A DNA stretch of 64,000 nt from Catenulispora sp. GP43 (GTDB taxonomy: Bacteria; Actinomycetota; Actinomycetes; Streptomycetales; Catenulisporaceae), in contig NZ_JBGCCT010000038.1 in the NCBI RefSeq assembly GCF_041260665.1, positions 1 through 64,000 on the forward strand, given 5' to 3'. The position numbers were made by a program, and so were the translations under genes. Positions 41,266-48,379 of this stretch are shown piece after piece. The first letter of the stretch is position 1. The number at the start of each line of letters is the position of its first letter. The notes under the pieces were generated by a model. It had not been told where the DNA came from. It ran no database searches and saw only the letters and a list, made by a program, of their open reading frames with translations.

Positions 41266-41985
41266 CTACCGCGCGGCCCAGACCAGACCGCGCTCCGTCA
41301 GGGCCCTGACAGATGGTTCGCGCAGGTCCTCGACCCGGTGCCCGACCGCGGAGACGAAGACCTTGCCGGCCCCCCAACGCCTGGTCCAGACCACGGGCAT
41401 GGAGACCGGGGCGCCGCCCTGCAGACCGTCGCGCGCGTCCACGACCGTGGTGGCCAGCACGGTGTTCCGGTCATCGGTGAGCATCCAGTACTGCTCGCTG
41501 TGGACGTCGAAATCCCCCAGCCCGGCCACGATCGGATGCCCGGCATGCTCGTCCACGATCCGCACCCGATAGGTAAGGAACTCCGGCGGATGGAACAGGA
41601 ACAGCCCACCGACCACCCGCAGGTAGTCCCGGTTCCGAAACGCCGCCAGCACACCGCCGTGCCACCCGGCGAACCCCGTCCCGGCCGCCACCGCCCCGAC
41701 CAGCCCGGCACTCTGCTCCTTGGTCAACTCCTCGGCCCGCTCCCCCTCCGACCAGCACTGGACGACCAGGTCGGTGCGCGCGAGGCGCTCGGTGTCGCAG
41801 TAGACGTCGAGGCTGTCGGCGACCTCGACGGCGAAGCCGGCGGCCTGCAGCGATGGGATGAACAGCTCGGTGGTGGCCACCGGGGCATGACCTTCCCAGC
41901 CGCCGCGGACGACGAGGGCGGTGCGGGGAGCGGGAGGGCCGGCGGGGGAATCGGCTGGGGAACTGGCGGGGGAACTGGCTGTCAC
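41266..41985 (-). CDS. ThuA-like domain protein
   Basis: A 239-residue protein of the ThuA (trehalose-utilisation) family with a class I glutamine amidotransferase-like fold. Segments include TALVVRGGWEGHAP, GFAGWHGGVLAAF and PVVWTRRWGAGKVFVSAVGH. A 19-residue Ala/Ser/Pro tail precedes the domain. The GTG start follows AGGGAGG. Such proteins are common beside sugar ABC operons and often linked to oxidised sugars, although the activity is not settled. It is 97 bp upstream of the aldehyde dehydrogenase. Confidence 0.8.
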   Translation of the reverse strand: MTASSPASSPADSPAGPPAPRTALVVRGGWEGHAPVATTELFIPSLQAAGFAVEVADSLDVYCDTERLARTDLVVQCWSEGERAEELTKEQSAGLVGAVAAGTGFAGWHGGVLAAFRNRDYLRVVGGLFLFHPPEFLTYRVRIVDEHAGHPIVAGLGDFDVHSEQYWMLTDDRNTVLATTVVDARDGLQGGAPVSMPVVWTRRWGAGKVFVSAVGHRVEDLREPSVRALTERGLVWAAR

Positions 41986-42484
41986 GGGGCCTCCCTGGTA
42001 CGGTGCAGGACACTTTGTCTACAACGTAAGGGAAGTGATCGACGGCTGACAATGGCCGGGAGGATCAAGACAGCGGGCTTGTGGCTTATGCGCGGCTCGG
42101 GGCAGGGTCCGAACGAATGTCCCTTATCCGACCTCGACAATCGAACATCGAACAGGAGCGCGTAGAGTCGGCGCCGGGTCCGACGACTCCCGTCTGATCG
42201 GCGTCATCCTCGGCCTGGTCGTCGCCGTGGCCATTCGAACGCTTCGGGACCACGAAAGTGGAGATCGTCGGCAGGGCCAGGCCTTGGAACTATCGCGAGA
42301 GCGTCAGCAGGCTGCGCCCCACGACGCGGAGGCGGCGTTGTACCAGATCGACTGCCCGTAGCAGTAGTTGGCATCTCCCGCCCGTCGGGCATTGGCTGTC
42401 AGGACTGAGCTCTACTCTCCGTAACGGTTTGTGTCACCCCTGATACCGACTGAAACAAGAGACCTGGCGTGAAACCGCCGCGTA
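41986..42484. other. 499-bp intergenic stretch
   Basis: Between the ThuA gene and the ROK gene. It is less GC-rich than the rest. It contains TTTGTC-ACAACG-type AT-rich elements near 42015-42030, upstream of the ThuA start, and a coding-like open frame at 42167-42361. I see no intact gene. Confidence 0.5.
42167..42361 (+). pseudogene. Remnant of a small membrane-anchored protein
   Basis: An open frame ending at TAG (42359-42361) reads SDDSRLIGVILGLVVAVAIR, then a charged, helical tail (RTLRDHESGDRRQ, LELSRERQQ) ending YQIDCP. It looks like a real membrane helix followed by a coiled tail. The frame is open back to 42050 but contains no ATG, GTG or TTG, so a start must be lost, frame-shifted or non-canonical. 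I do not recognise a family. Confidence 0.35.
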
Positions 42485-43699
42485 TCAGGCCGCGACGTGC
42501 CCGCCGGCCGCCAGCACCCGCGCCACCGGCAGTGTCGCCGCCCCCAGTGCCACCGCGCCGGGGCCCAGTTCGCCGACGCCGATCCGGGTCTGGTCGAACA
42601 GGTACGGCAGGGCGTGCCGTTGCGCGGCGGCCCGGATCGCGGGCAGCAGCTGCGGTCCGAGCTGCTCGCCGACCCAGCCGGCGAGGATGACCTGGTCGGG
42701 GTTGATCATGTTGATGAGGTTCCCGACTCCGATGCCCAGGTACTCCGCGACGTCGTCGAGGGTCGCGGTGGCCGCCTCGTCGTCGCCGCCGGCGGCGCGC
42801 GCCGCGAGTTCGGCCATCCTGGCCTCGGTCCCGTCCTGGGCAAAGGGGCGGCCTGCGGGGTGCTCCAGGTACGCGTCCAAGATCGCGGTGGCGCCGACAT
42901 ACGCCTCCAGACACCCGTGCGAGCCGCAGCGGCAGGCCCGCCCGTGGGCCTCGATCACCGCGTGCCCCCACTCGCTGGTCGAGCTGGAGCCGCTCTCGGC
43001 CAACGACGAGCCCTCGGCGATCGCCGCCCCGACGCCGACGCCCCACAGGGCGACGACCGCGCGGCGCGCGTCGCGGCCGGCGCCGCGCCAGGCCTCGGCC
43101 TGGCCGAGGGTGCGGGCGCAGTTGTCGATGAGGATCGGGGCGTCGAGTTCGGCGCGCAGTGCGTCGCCCAGCGGCACGCCGGACCAGCCGAGCGTCGGCG
43201 CGTGGACCACGCCCCGCTCGCCCTCCTGCACCGCGCCGGGTACCCCGATGCCGATGCCGAGCAGCCGCTCGTGCGGGACGCCGGTGCTGTCCAGCAGTGA
43301 GCGCACCCCGGAGACGACCAGCCGCACCACCACGTCCGGATCCAGGCGTCCGACCCGGATCTCGTGGGTGGAGGTGGCCAGGGTGGACAGCGTCCAGTCG
43401 AACAGCACCACGTGGATGTGGGTCTCCCCGATGTCCACGCCGACGGCGTATCCGAACCCCGGCTGCGCCGCGAGCACGGTCCGCGGCCGACCGCCGTTGG
43501 AGTCCACCGACCCGGCCTCGGCCACCAGTCCGTCGGCGATGAGGTCGGAGACGACGTTGCTGACCGCCGCCGAGCTCATCCCGGCCAGCCGCGCCAGTTC
43601 CGGCCGGCTCGTCGCCCGCCCGAGGTAGACGCAGGAAAGCAGGGTGGCACGGCTGCGGCGACGGAGATCGCGCGTCGTCTGCGCACCAGCCTGGATCAC
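42485..43699 (-). CDS. ROK-family transcriptional regulator
   Basis: A 404-residue regulator. The N-terminal winged HTH (TSRPELARLAGMSSAAVSNVVSDLIADGLV) is followed by a sugar-kinase-like ROK domain with VGVDIGETH and the zinc motif CRCGSHGCLE. It is likely to repress the sugar operon downstream and respond to the imported sugar. The GTG start lacks a clear Shine-Dalgarno box, which suggests low expression or another start. A pair of 14-bp direct repeats lies about 70-105 bp upstream. Confidence 0.87.
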   Translation of the reverse strand: MIQAGAQTTRDLRRRSRATLLSCVYLGRATSRPELARLAGMSSAAVSNVVSDLIADGLVAEAGSVDSNGGRPRTVLAAQPGFGYAVGVDIGETHIHVVLFDWTLSTLATSTHEIRVGRLDPDVVVRLVVSGVRSLLDSTGVPHERLLGIGIGVPGAVQEGERGVVHAPTLGWSGVPLGDALRAELDAPILIDNCARTLGQAEAWRGAGRDARRAVVALWGVGVGAAIAEGSSLAESGSSSTSEWGHAVIEAHGRACRCGSHGCLEAYVGATAILDAYLEHPAGRPFAQDGTEARMAELAARAAGGDDEAATATLDDVAEYLGIGVGNLINMINPDQVILAGWVGEQLGPQLLPAIRAAAQRHALPYLFDQTRIGVGELGPGAVALGAATLPVARVLAAGGHVAA

Positions 43700-43770
43700 A
43701 GGAGGAATTGTGCCAGACCGCCGGTCGGGACGGTGCCGGGCCGTTACGCGCCGGTGACGGCCGGGACGGT

Positions 43771-43805
43771 CCTCGGCCGGTACCAGAAAGCCCTCGGCAG
43801 GTACC
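43771..43805. repeat. Direct repeat CCTCGGCNGGTACC, 21-bp spacing
   Basis: CCTCGGCCGGTACC (43771-43784) and CCTCGGCAGGTACC (43792-43805) share 13 of 14 bases and are spaced 21 bp, two helix turns. The pair lies upstream of the ROK gene and could be its regulatory site. Confidence 0.5.
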
Positions 43806-43810
43806 GCAAC

Positions 43811-43850
43811 AGCAGGGCGCCCCGAAGCCGGAGCTCCGGGGCGCCCTGCT
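43811..43850 (-). terminator. Hairpin terminator after the S53 peptidase
   Basis: Perfect 14-bp arms AGCAGGGCGCCCCG and CGGGGCGCCCTGCT with a 12-nt loop, about 80 bp after the peptidase stop on the minus strand. Confidence 0.75.
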
Positions 43851-43870
43851 GCGGTCCGCGTGCTTGCATG

Positions 43871-43927
43871 GATCAGCGCGGATCAGCGCGGATCAGCGTG
43901 GATCAGCGTGGATCAGCGCAGATCAGC
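43871..43927. repeat. Tandem 10-bp GATCAGCGYG repeat
   Basis: The unit GATCAGCG(C/T)G is repeated five times without gaps, followed by a partial sixth. It lies directly after the S53 peptidase stop, between the gene and its terminator. It is a short satellite, not a CRISPR array: there are no spacers. Confidence 0.85.
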
Positions 43928-45307
43928 TCACTGCTGCTTCTCCATCACGCGGATGTGTCCGGCGCCCTTCGCCCAGACATCGACCCGCATGCTGTTGCCC
44001 GGCGTGGACGCGGTGACGAGCGCCGGCACGAACTTCGCGGCGTCGATCGTCCCCCATCCCGAGGCGATGTCGTACCCTCCCCTGGCACAGAACCCGTTGA
44101 CGCTCGCCGTCGAGTTGCACCCGCTGGTCACGTCCACCACCCCCGATCGGCTCCCGTTCGGCCCGAGGGCGTACAGCGCCGGGTTGATCAGCCCCAGGTC
44201 GCGCCCGGCAGACTGGTCGGCCAGGCCGACGAGCGCGGCCATCAGCGGGGCGGACTCCGAGGTCCCGGAAGTGCCCTCCATCGTGACGTCCGGCAGCGCG
44301 CGGCCCGCGGCGCCGGTCGCGGCGGCGGTGGTCCGCTGCCAGGACGGGATCCCGAACTCGTGCGAGACACCGCCGCCGGATTCGGGCCACAGGCTGTCCG
44401 GCCGGGTGCGGTTGCCATTGTCGTCCAGCGATAGCACCGTGCCGCCGACCGCGGTGACGTAAGCCTCGTCGGCGGGGAAGGACACCACCGGCTTGCCCCA
44501 CGGCGTGGTGCCGTCCAGCTTCATGCCGTCGGCGCCGTCGTCGCCGCTGGAGGCCAGGACCGTCACGCCGTTGTCGGTGGCGTTCTTGAAGTGGCCGTCC
44601 AGGCCGTGCAGCTGCGCGGAGCTGGCGAAGTCGTCCTCGGGGGTGCCCATGCTCATCGAGATGACGTCGGCGAGGTGGTGGGACACGGTGTAGTACATCG
44701 CGGACATCAGCTCCGGGAACCCGGTGATGCCCTCGGTCTCGCTGACCGGCGTGGCGATGATCAGGATCTTCGCGCCGGGGGCGAGCGTGTGGATCATCGT
44801 GATGTCGAGGTCGGTCTCGCCGCCCCAGTCCTGGCAGTCGCCGGTGTTCACACCGGGGGCGGTGCACGCCGGAACCGCGCCGGCCGGCTCGATGGTCTGC
44901 AGGTTCGCCGCCGGCAGGCCGTTGTCCGCGTCGTACTGGTCGAGGTAGCTCTGGGCGTTCTTGTCGCCGAAGGCCACCAGCGTGGCGATCGTCAGGCCGG
45001 TGCCGTCGATGTGGTTCTGGTACAGCGGCGCGACGTCATAGGCCCGCTGCAGCTGCGGGGACGTCGACTGCAGCGCCTGCTCGACACGCTTGACCCGGTC
45101 CGGGAGCGTGGTGGCGGCGCCGACCCGGGTCACGGCGGCGCTGAAGTGGTGGTGCCCGGGGGCCGGGACGGGGACGGGTACCGGGTGCGGGATGGCGGCC
45201 GGCGCGGGGTCGGCGTTCACGGTGGCGGCGTGCGCGGCGACGCCCAGCGCGAGGGACAGCGCGACCGCCGCTCCGGCGGCTACGAGCCCTGATGTAGCCC
45301 GATGCAT
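43928..45307 (-). CDS. Secreted S53-family (sedolisin) serine-carboxyl peptidase
   Basis: A 459-residue exported peptidase. A signal peptide ends near AHA (residue 27). The active site is visible: Glu and Asp four apart in GGETDLD, Asp in SSGDDG and Ser in GTSESAPL. The C-terminal calcium site is seen in VVDVTSG and GYDIASGWG. The large N-terminal propeptide of typical sedolisins is missing: only about 60 Pro-rich residues separate the signal from the catalytic domain. The ATG follows AGGAGGAGTC. It should act outside the cell at low pH. Confidence 0.85.
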   Translation of the reverse strand: MHRATSGLVAAGAAVALSLALGVAAHAATVNADPAPAAIPHPVPVPVPAPGHHHFSAAVTRVGAATTLPDRVKRVEQALQSTSPQLQRAYDVAPLYQNHIDGTGLTIATLVAFGDKNAQSYLDQYDADNGLPAANLQTIEPAGAVPACTAPGVNTGDCQDWGGETDLDITMIHTLAPGAKILIIATPVSETEGITGFPELMSAMYYTVSHHLADVISMSMGTPEDDFASSAQLHGLDGHFKNATDNGVTVLASSGDDGADGMKLDGTTPWGKPVVSFPADEAYVTAVGGTVLSLDDNGNRTRPDSLWPESGGGVSHEFGIPSWQRTTAAATGAAGRALPDVTMEGTSGTSESAPLMAALVGLADQSAGRDLGLINPALYALGPNGSRSGVVDVTSGCNSTASVNGFCARGGYDIASGWGTIDAAKFVPALVTASTPGNSMRVDVWAKGAGHIRVMEKQQ

Positions 45308-45569
45308 GACTCCTCCTGAGGGTGGCAAGGGAGGTGGCGGGATTGATGCCAAGTCTGGACATTGGCAAGGATTAGATGACGTGGCTACCCAAGGGTTTAC
45401 CAAGAATCCGTCAAGTCCTGACGCAGGCTGCGCACATGTCGCGCGATGAAGATCCGGCGTCACGACCGCGACCCCCTTTGCCAGGAGCCTGAGAACCCTG
45501 CCGCAGGTCCGAGCTGCCGGGGCGCGGATACCGTGAAATCCTGGCGAAAGGAGGCCCGCTGGAGGATGC

Positions 45570-46502
45570 ATGATGCGGACGACTGGCGAGACGCCGAACG
45601 GATCGCACGACAGGCGCGCGACGCAGGCACGAGGCACCGCGGAAGGTGGGCAGACCGGCGGGAAGCCCACCGACCTGCGACGGGACGGGCGGATCCGGCG
45701 GGCAGTTCAGTCGGCGCAGGCCAAATACACCGGGTCCTGGGCTGACGACCTGTGGGGCCGGCTGGGCGCGGTGGACTTCATGAACCAGGCGTTCATCCTG
45801 GCCGCCATGCTCCTGCTGTGCGCCTTCCCGTTCATGATCATCGCCGCCGCCCTGGCCGGGCGCTCAGCCACGTCGACGCTATCGCTGCGGCTGGGCTTGA
45901 ACCATCAGGCCGCCGCCGATGTCGGTCACCTGTTCACCTCCTCCTCAGCGACCTCCGCGGCCATCACAGGCACCTCGTGGGTCTGGTTCGTCTTGAGCGG
46001 GGTCGCTGCGGCCTCCTCGATCCAGGCTCTGTACCTGCGGGTTTTCCAGCTGCGGCCGGTGAAATGGGACAAGCTGCGCGCGTTCGTCTGGCTGGCGCTG
46101 GCCGTGGGCTGGAGCATCCTGGGTACCGCGGCGGCGCACACGTTCTACACCAGCGCGCCGGTCGCGTGGTGGATCGTCAACATCGCCGGGTTCATCGTCT
46201 TCTGGTGGTTCACGATGTGGTTCCTGCTGGGCGCACGGGTCACGTGGCGCAGACTGATGCCGTGTGCCGTCGCCACCGGAATGTTCTGGATCGGCATGCT
46301 GGTCTTCTTCCATATCCTGTTCTCCGGCATGGTGACCGGCTCCTACCAGGAGTACGGGCCGATCGGGGTGGTGTTCTCCCTCATGTCGTTCTTCATCGCG
46401 ATCGGCGTGGTGATCGCCCTCGGCGCGGCCACCGGAATGATGTGGCACGACCGCGGCTTGTCCTTCCGGGCCGCGGCCGGGAAACTGCGGCGGGCATCAT
46501 GA
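45570..46502 (+). CDS. YihY/BrkB-like inner-membrane protein
   Basis: A 310-residue protein with a cytoplasmic N-terminus of about 70 residues (rich in R, G and T) and six predicted membrane helices (FILAAMLLLCAFPFMIIAAAL and later IVNIAGFIVFWWFTMWFLLG). The family function is not established; the old annotation as RNase BN is wrong. The ATG at 45570 follows GGAGG. Its stop overlaps the start of a potassium channel gene as ATGA, so the two are co-translated. Confidence 0.8.
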   Translation: MMRTTGETPNGSHDRRATQARGTAEGGQTGGKPTDLRRDGRIRRAVQSAQAKYTGSWADDLWGRLGAVDFMNQAFILAAMLLLCAFPFMIIAAALAGRSATSTLSLRLGLNHQAAADVGHLFTSSSATSAAITGTSWVWFVLSGVAAASSIQALYLRVFQLRPVKWDKLRAFVWLALAVGWSILGTAAAHTFYTSAPVAWWIVNIAGFIVFWWFTMWFLLGARVTWRRLMPCAVATGMFWIGMLVFFHILFSGMVTGSYQEYGPIGVVFSLMSFFIAIGVVIALGAATGMMWHDRGLSFRAAAGKLRRAS

Positions 46503-47077
46503 CCGCCCGCGCCGGCAGCGCCGGCCAGGACCAGGCCGCGGCCCGGCCCCCCGTGAGCAGGCTCGTTTGGACGATCGTGCGGGTGGTGGGGTCGATCGTG
46601 GCGATCGGGGCCCTGTACTACGTACTGCCGTTGGACCACTCCAGCACTTCACTCACCGTCGCCATGCTCGTGATCGGGCTGGTCGGGTTCGTCGTCCTGG
46701 TCGCCTTGCAGGTCGGTGGGATCGTCCGATCCCGGTATCCGGCGTTGCGGGCCGTGGAGTCGCTGGCCACCAGCGTCCCGTTCTTCCTGCTGCTGTTCGC
46801 CGCCACATACGTCGCACTGGCCAACCTGGTGCCTGCCAGCTTCGGCGAGCACCTCACCCACACCGATGGGCTCTACTTCACCGTCACCATCTTCTCCACC
46901 GTCGGGTTCGGCGACATCACCGCCAAAACCGAGACGGCGCGGCTGGTGGTCACCGGCCAGATGCTCACCGACCTGATCATCTACGGCGTGGCCATCAAGG
47001 TCTTCGTGCGCGCGGTCCGACGCGGCCAGCAGCGCAAAGCAGGCCCGGACAGCTCCCAGAGCGACGACGACGAATGA
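46499..47077 (+). CDS. Two-helix potassium channel protein
   Basis: A 192-residue ion channel. Predicted helices run at about 22-42, 50-72 and 93-112; then comes the pore loop with the selectivity filter TVGFGD (134-139) and a last helix. This is the Ion_trans_2 layout. The C-terminal tail is basic then acidic (SQSDDDE). There is no RCK domain, so gating is unknown. It is coupled to the YihY gene by the ATGA overlap, which suggests a shared role in ion balance. Confidence 0.86.
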   Translation: MTARAGSAGQDQAAARPPVSRLVWTIVRVVGSIVAIGALYYVLPLDHSSTSLTVAMLVIGLVGFVVLVALQVGGIVRSRYPALRAVESLATSVPFFLLLFAATYVALANLVPASFGEHLTHTDGLYFTVTIFSTVGFGDITAKTETARLVVTGQMLTDLIIYGVAIKVFVRAVRRGQQRKAGPDSSQSDDDE

Positions 47078-47094
47078 TGCAGACCCGGCGGGCC

Positions 47095-48228
47095 CTATGA
47101 GGCCGGGTGCTTCGCCGCGGTGCGCTTGGCGAGCAGGCCCGCGAGCAGCATGACGAGCACGGCGAACCCCGCGCCGCACAGCGTCCACAGCACCCGGTAG
47201 CCCTCGGCGGCGTAGTTCGAAGGCTGCGGAAGGTCCAGCAGGATCAGGACTCCCGCGGCGATGGCCGCGCAATAGAACGCGTAGCTCAAGAAGCGGATGG
47301 CCACCCCATGCATCAACAGAAGGAGTGCGACTACTTCTAGTCCGCGCAGCACCGAGAAGAGCTTGAGTCCGTGTTCGCTGGCGGGCACCAGCAGCAACAA
47401 CGCGGCGACGACGGCGCCCATCAGCGCCCCGGCAAGACGCTGGGCGGCCACGAGGGTGGACTGCTCCAAGCTCGGCTTCAGCGCGACGATGGCCGCGATC
47501 GGCATCCAGGAGCCGTGCGACAGGTCCAGCCCGAACGCGAGTGCGACGGTGGCGCCCATGACCAGCGCACGGATCACCGCGAACATGACCAACGGCTTGG
47601 TCAGCGGCCGGCGCGTGGTGTCACCGGGGAGCTCCTCGAACGGCTGGGGCCGGTCCCGACGCCCGCCGATCAGCCAGGCCAGGAACGTCGTGACGATCCA
47701 CAACGCCGTTCCCCCGACCCAGGCGAGCACCTGAGCCCAGGTGTAACTGGTGATGCGGACGTGATGGTGCAGGCCGAACGACACCGCGACCGTGATGATG
47801 AACCAGATGTTGAGAAGCAGTGCGACGACGAACCTGCGCACACCGAACGCGGCCCCCAAGCCGGCCACGAGCGTGACCGCGAAGGTCACGAGTGCGAGCC
47901 AGCCCCAGGCCTGACCGCCGATGCCGAACCCCAGTGCGGTCACACCCGCGCCGAACAGCCCGAAGACGGCGATACGCCACGCACGGTTCGCATAGGCGCC
48001 ACCGGGGTCGCTCAGGGCTGAGAACAGCAGACCGAACAACGCGCTCAGAAGGTACTGCTCGTAGCCGATCGCCCAGAGGATGAACAACGGCACCATGGCG
48101 ACGTCCAGGAACCACACCCCGCGCGGCCAGTTGAGCCCCGCGGGGTTGAGCGCGAACACCTTCGACAGCCAGCCCATGACCGTCCGCCCGTGAACGGGCT
48201 GTCCCGCGGGTCTGCCGGCACCAGCCAT
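47095..48228 (-). CDS. FUSC-like membrane protein
   Basis: A 377-residue membrane protein with two halves, each of about five or six predicted helices, separated by a cytoplasmic region (GRRDRPQPFEELPGD). It resembles FUSC/aromatic-acid-exporter-like proteins of bacteria. The start is uncertain: ATG at 48228, ATG at 48177 or GTG at 48282 are all possible. The gene converges with the potassium channel, with only 17 bp between. Confidence 0.72.
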   Translation of the reverse strand: MAGAGRPAGQPVHGRTVMGWLSKVFALNPAGLNWPRGVWFLDVAMVPLFILWAIGYEQYLLSALFGLLFSALSDPGGAYANRAWRIAVFGLFGAGVTALGFGIGGQAWGWLALVTFAVTLVAGLGAAFGVRRFVVALLLNIWFIITVAVSFGLHHHVRITSYTWAQVLAWVGGTALWIVTTFLAWLIGGRRDRPQPFEELPGDTTRRPLTKPLVMFAVIRALVMGATVALAFGLDLSHGSWMPIAAIVALKPSLEQSTLVAAQRLAGALMGAVVAALLLLVPASEHGLKLFSVLRGLEVVALLLLMHGVAIRFLSYAFYCAAIAAGVLILLDLPQPSNYAAEGYRVLWTLCGAGFAVLVMLLAGLLAKRTAAKHPAS

Positions 48229-48379
48229 GGTCACTCTCGCATCAGTCGCCCCTCTACCACCTTCAGCTTCAGTCTTCTCCACCTATATCGTGCTAAAACG
48301 GCCACAACGCGAAGGCGTCCGGACCGCGAAGGTCCGGGCGCCCGCTCCCGCGTCCGCCTCATCCGAAGCGGCCCCGCTC

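Noticed and set aside
43871..43927. Possible CRISPR array
   Set aside because: Units are only 10 bp and contiguous, without spacers.
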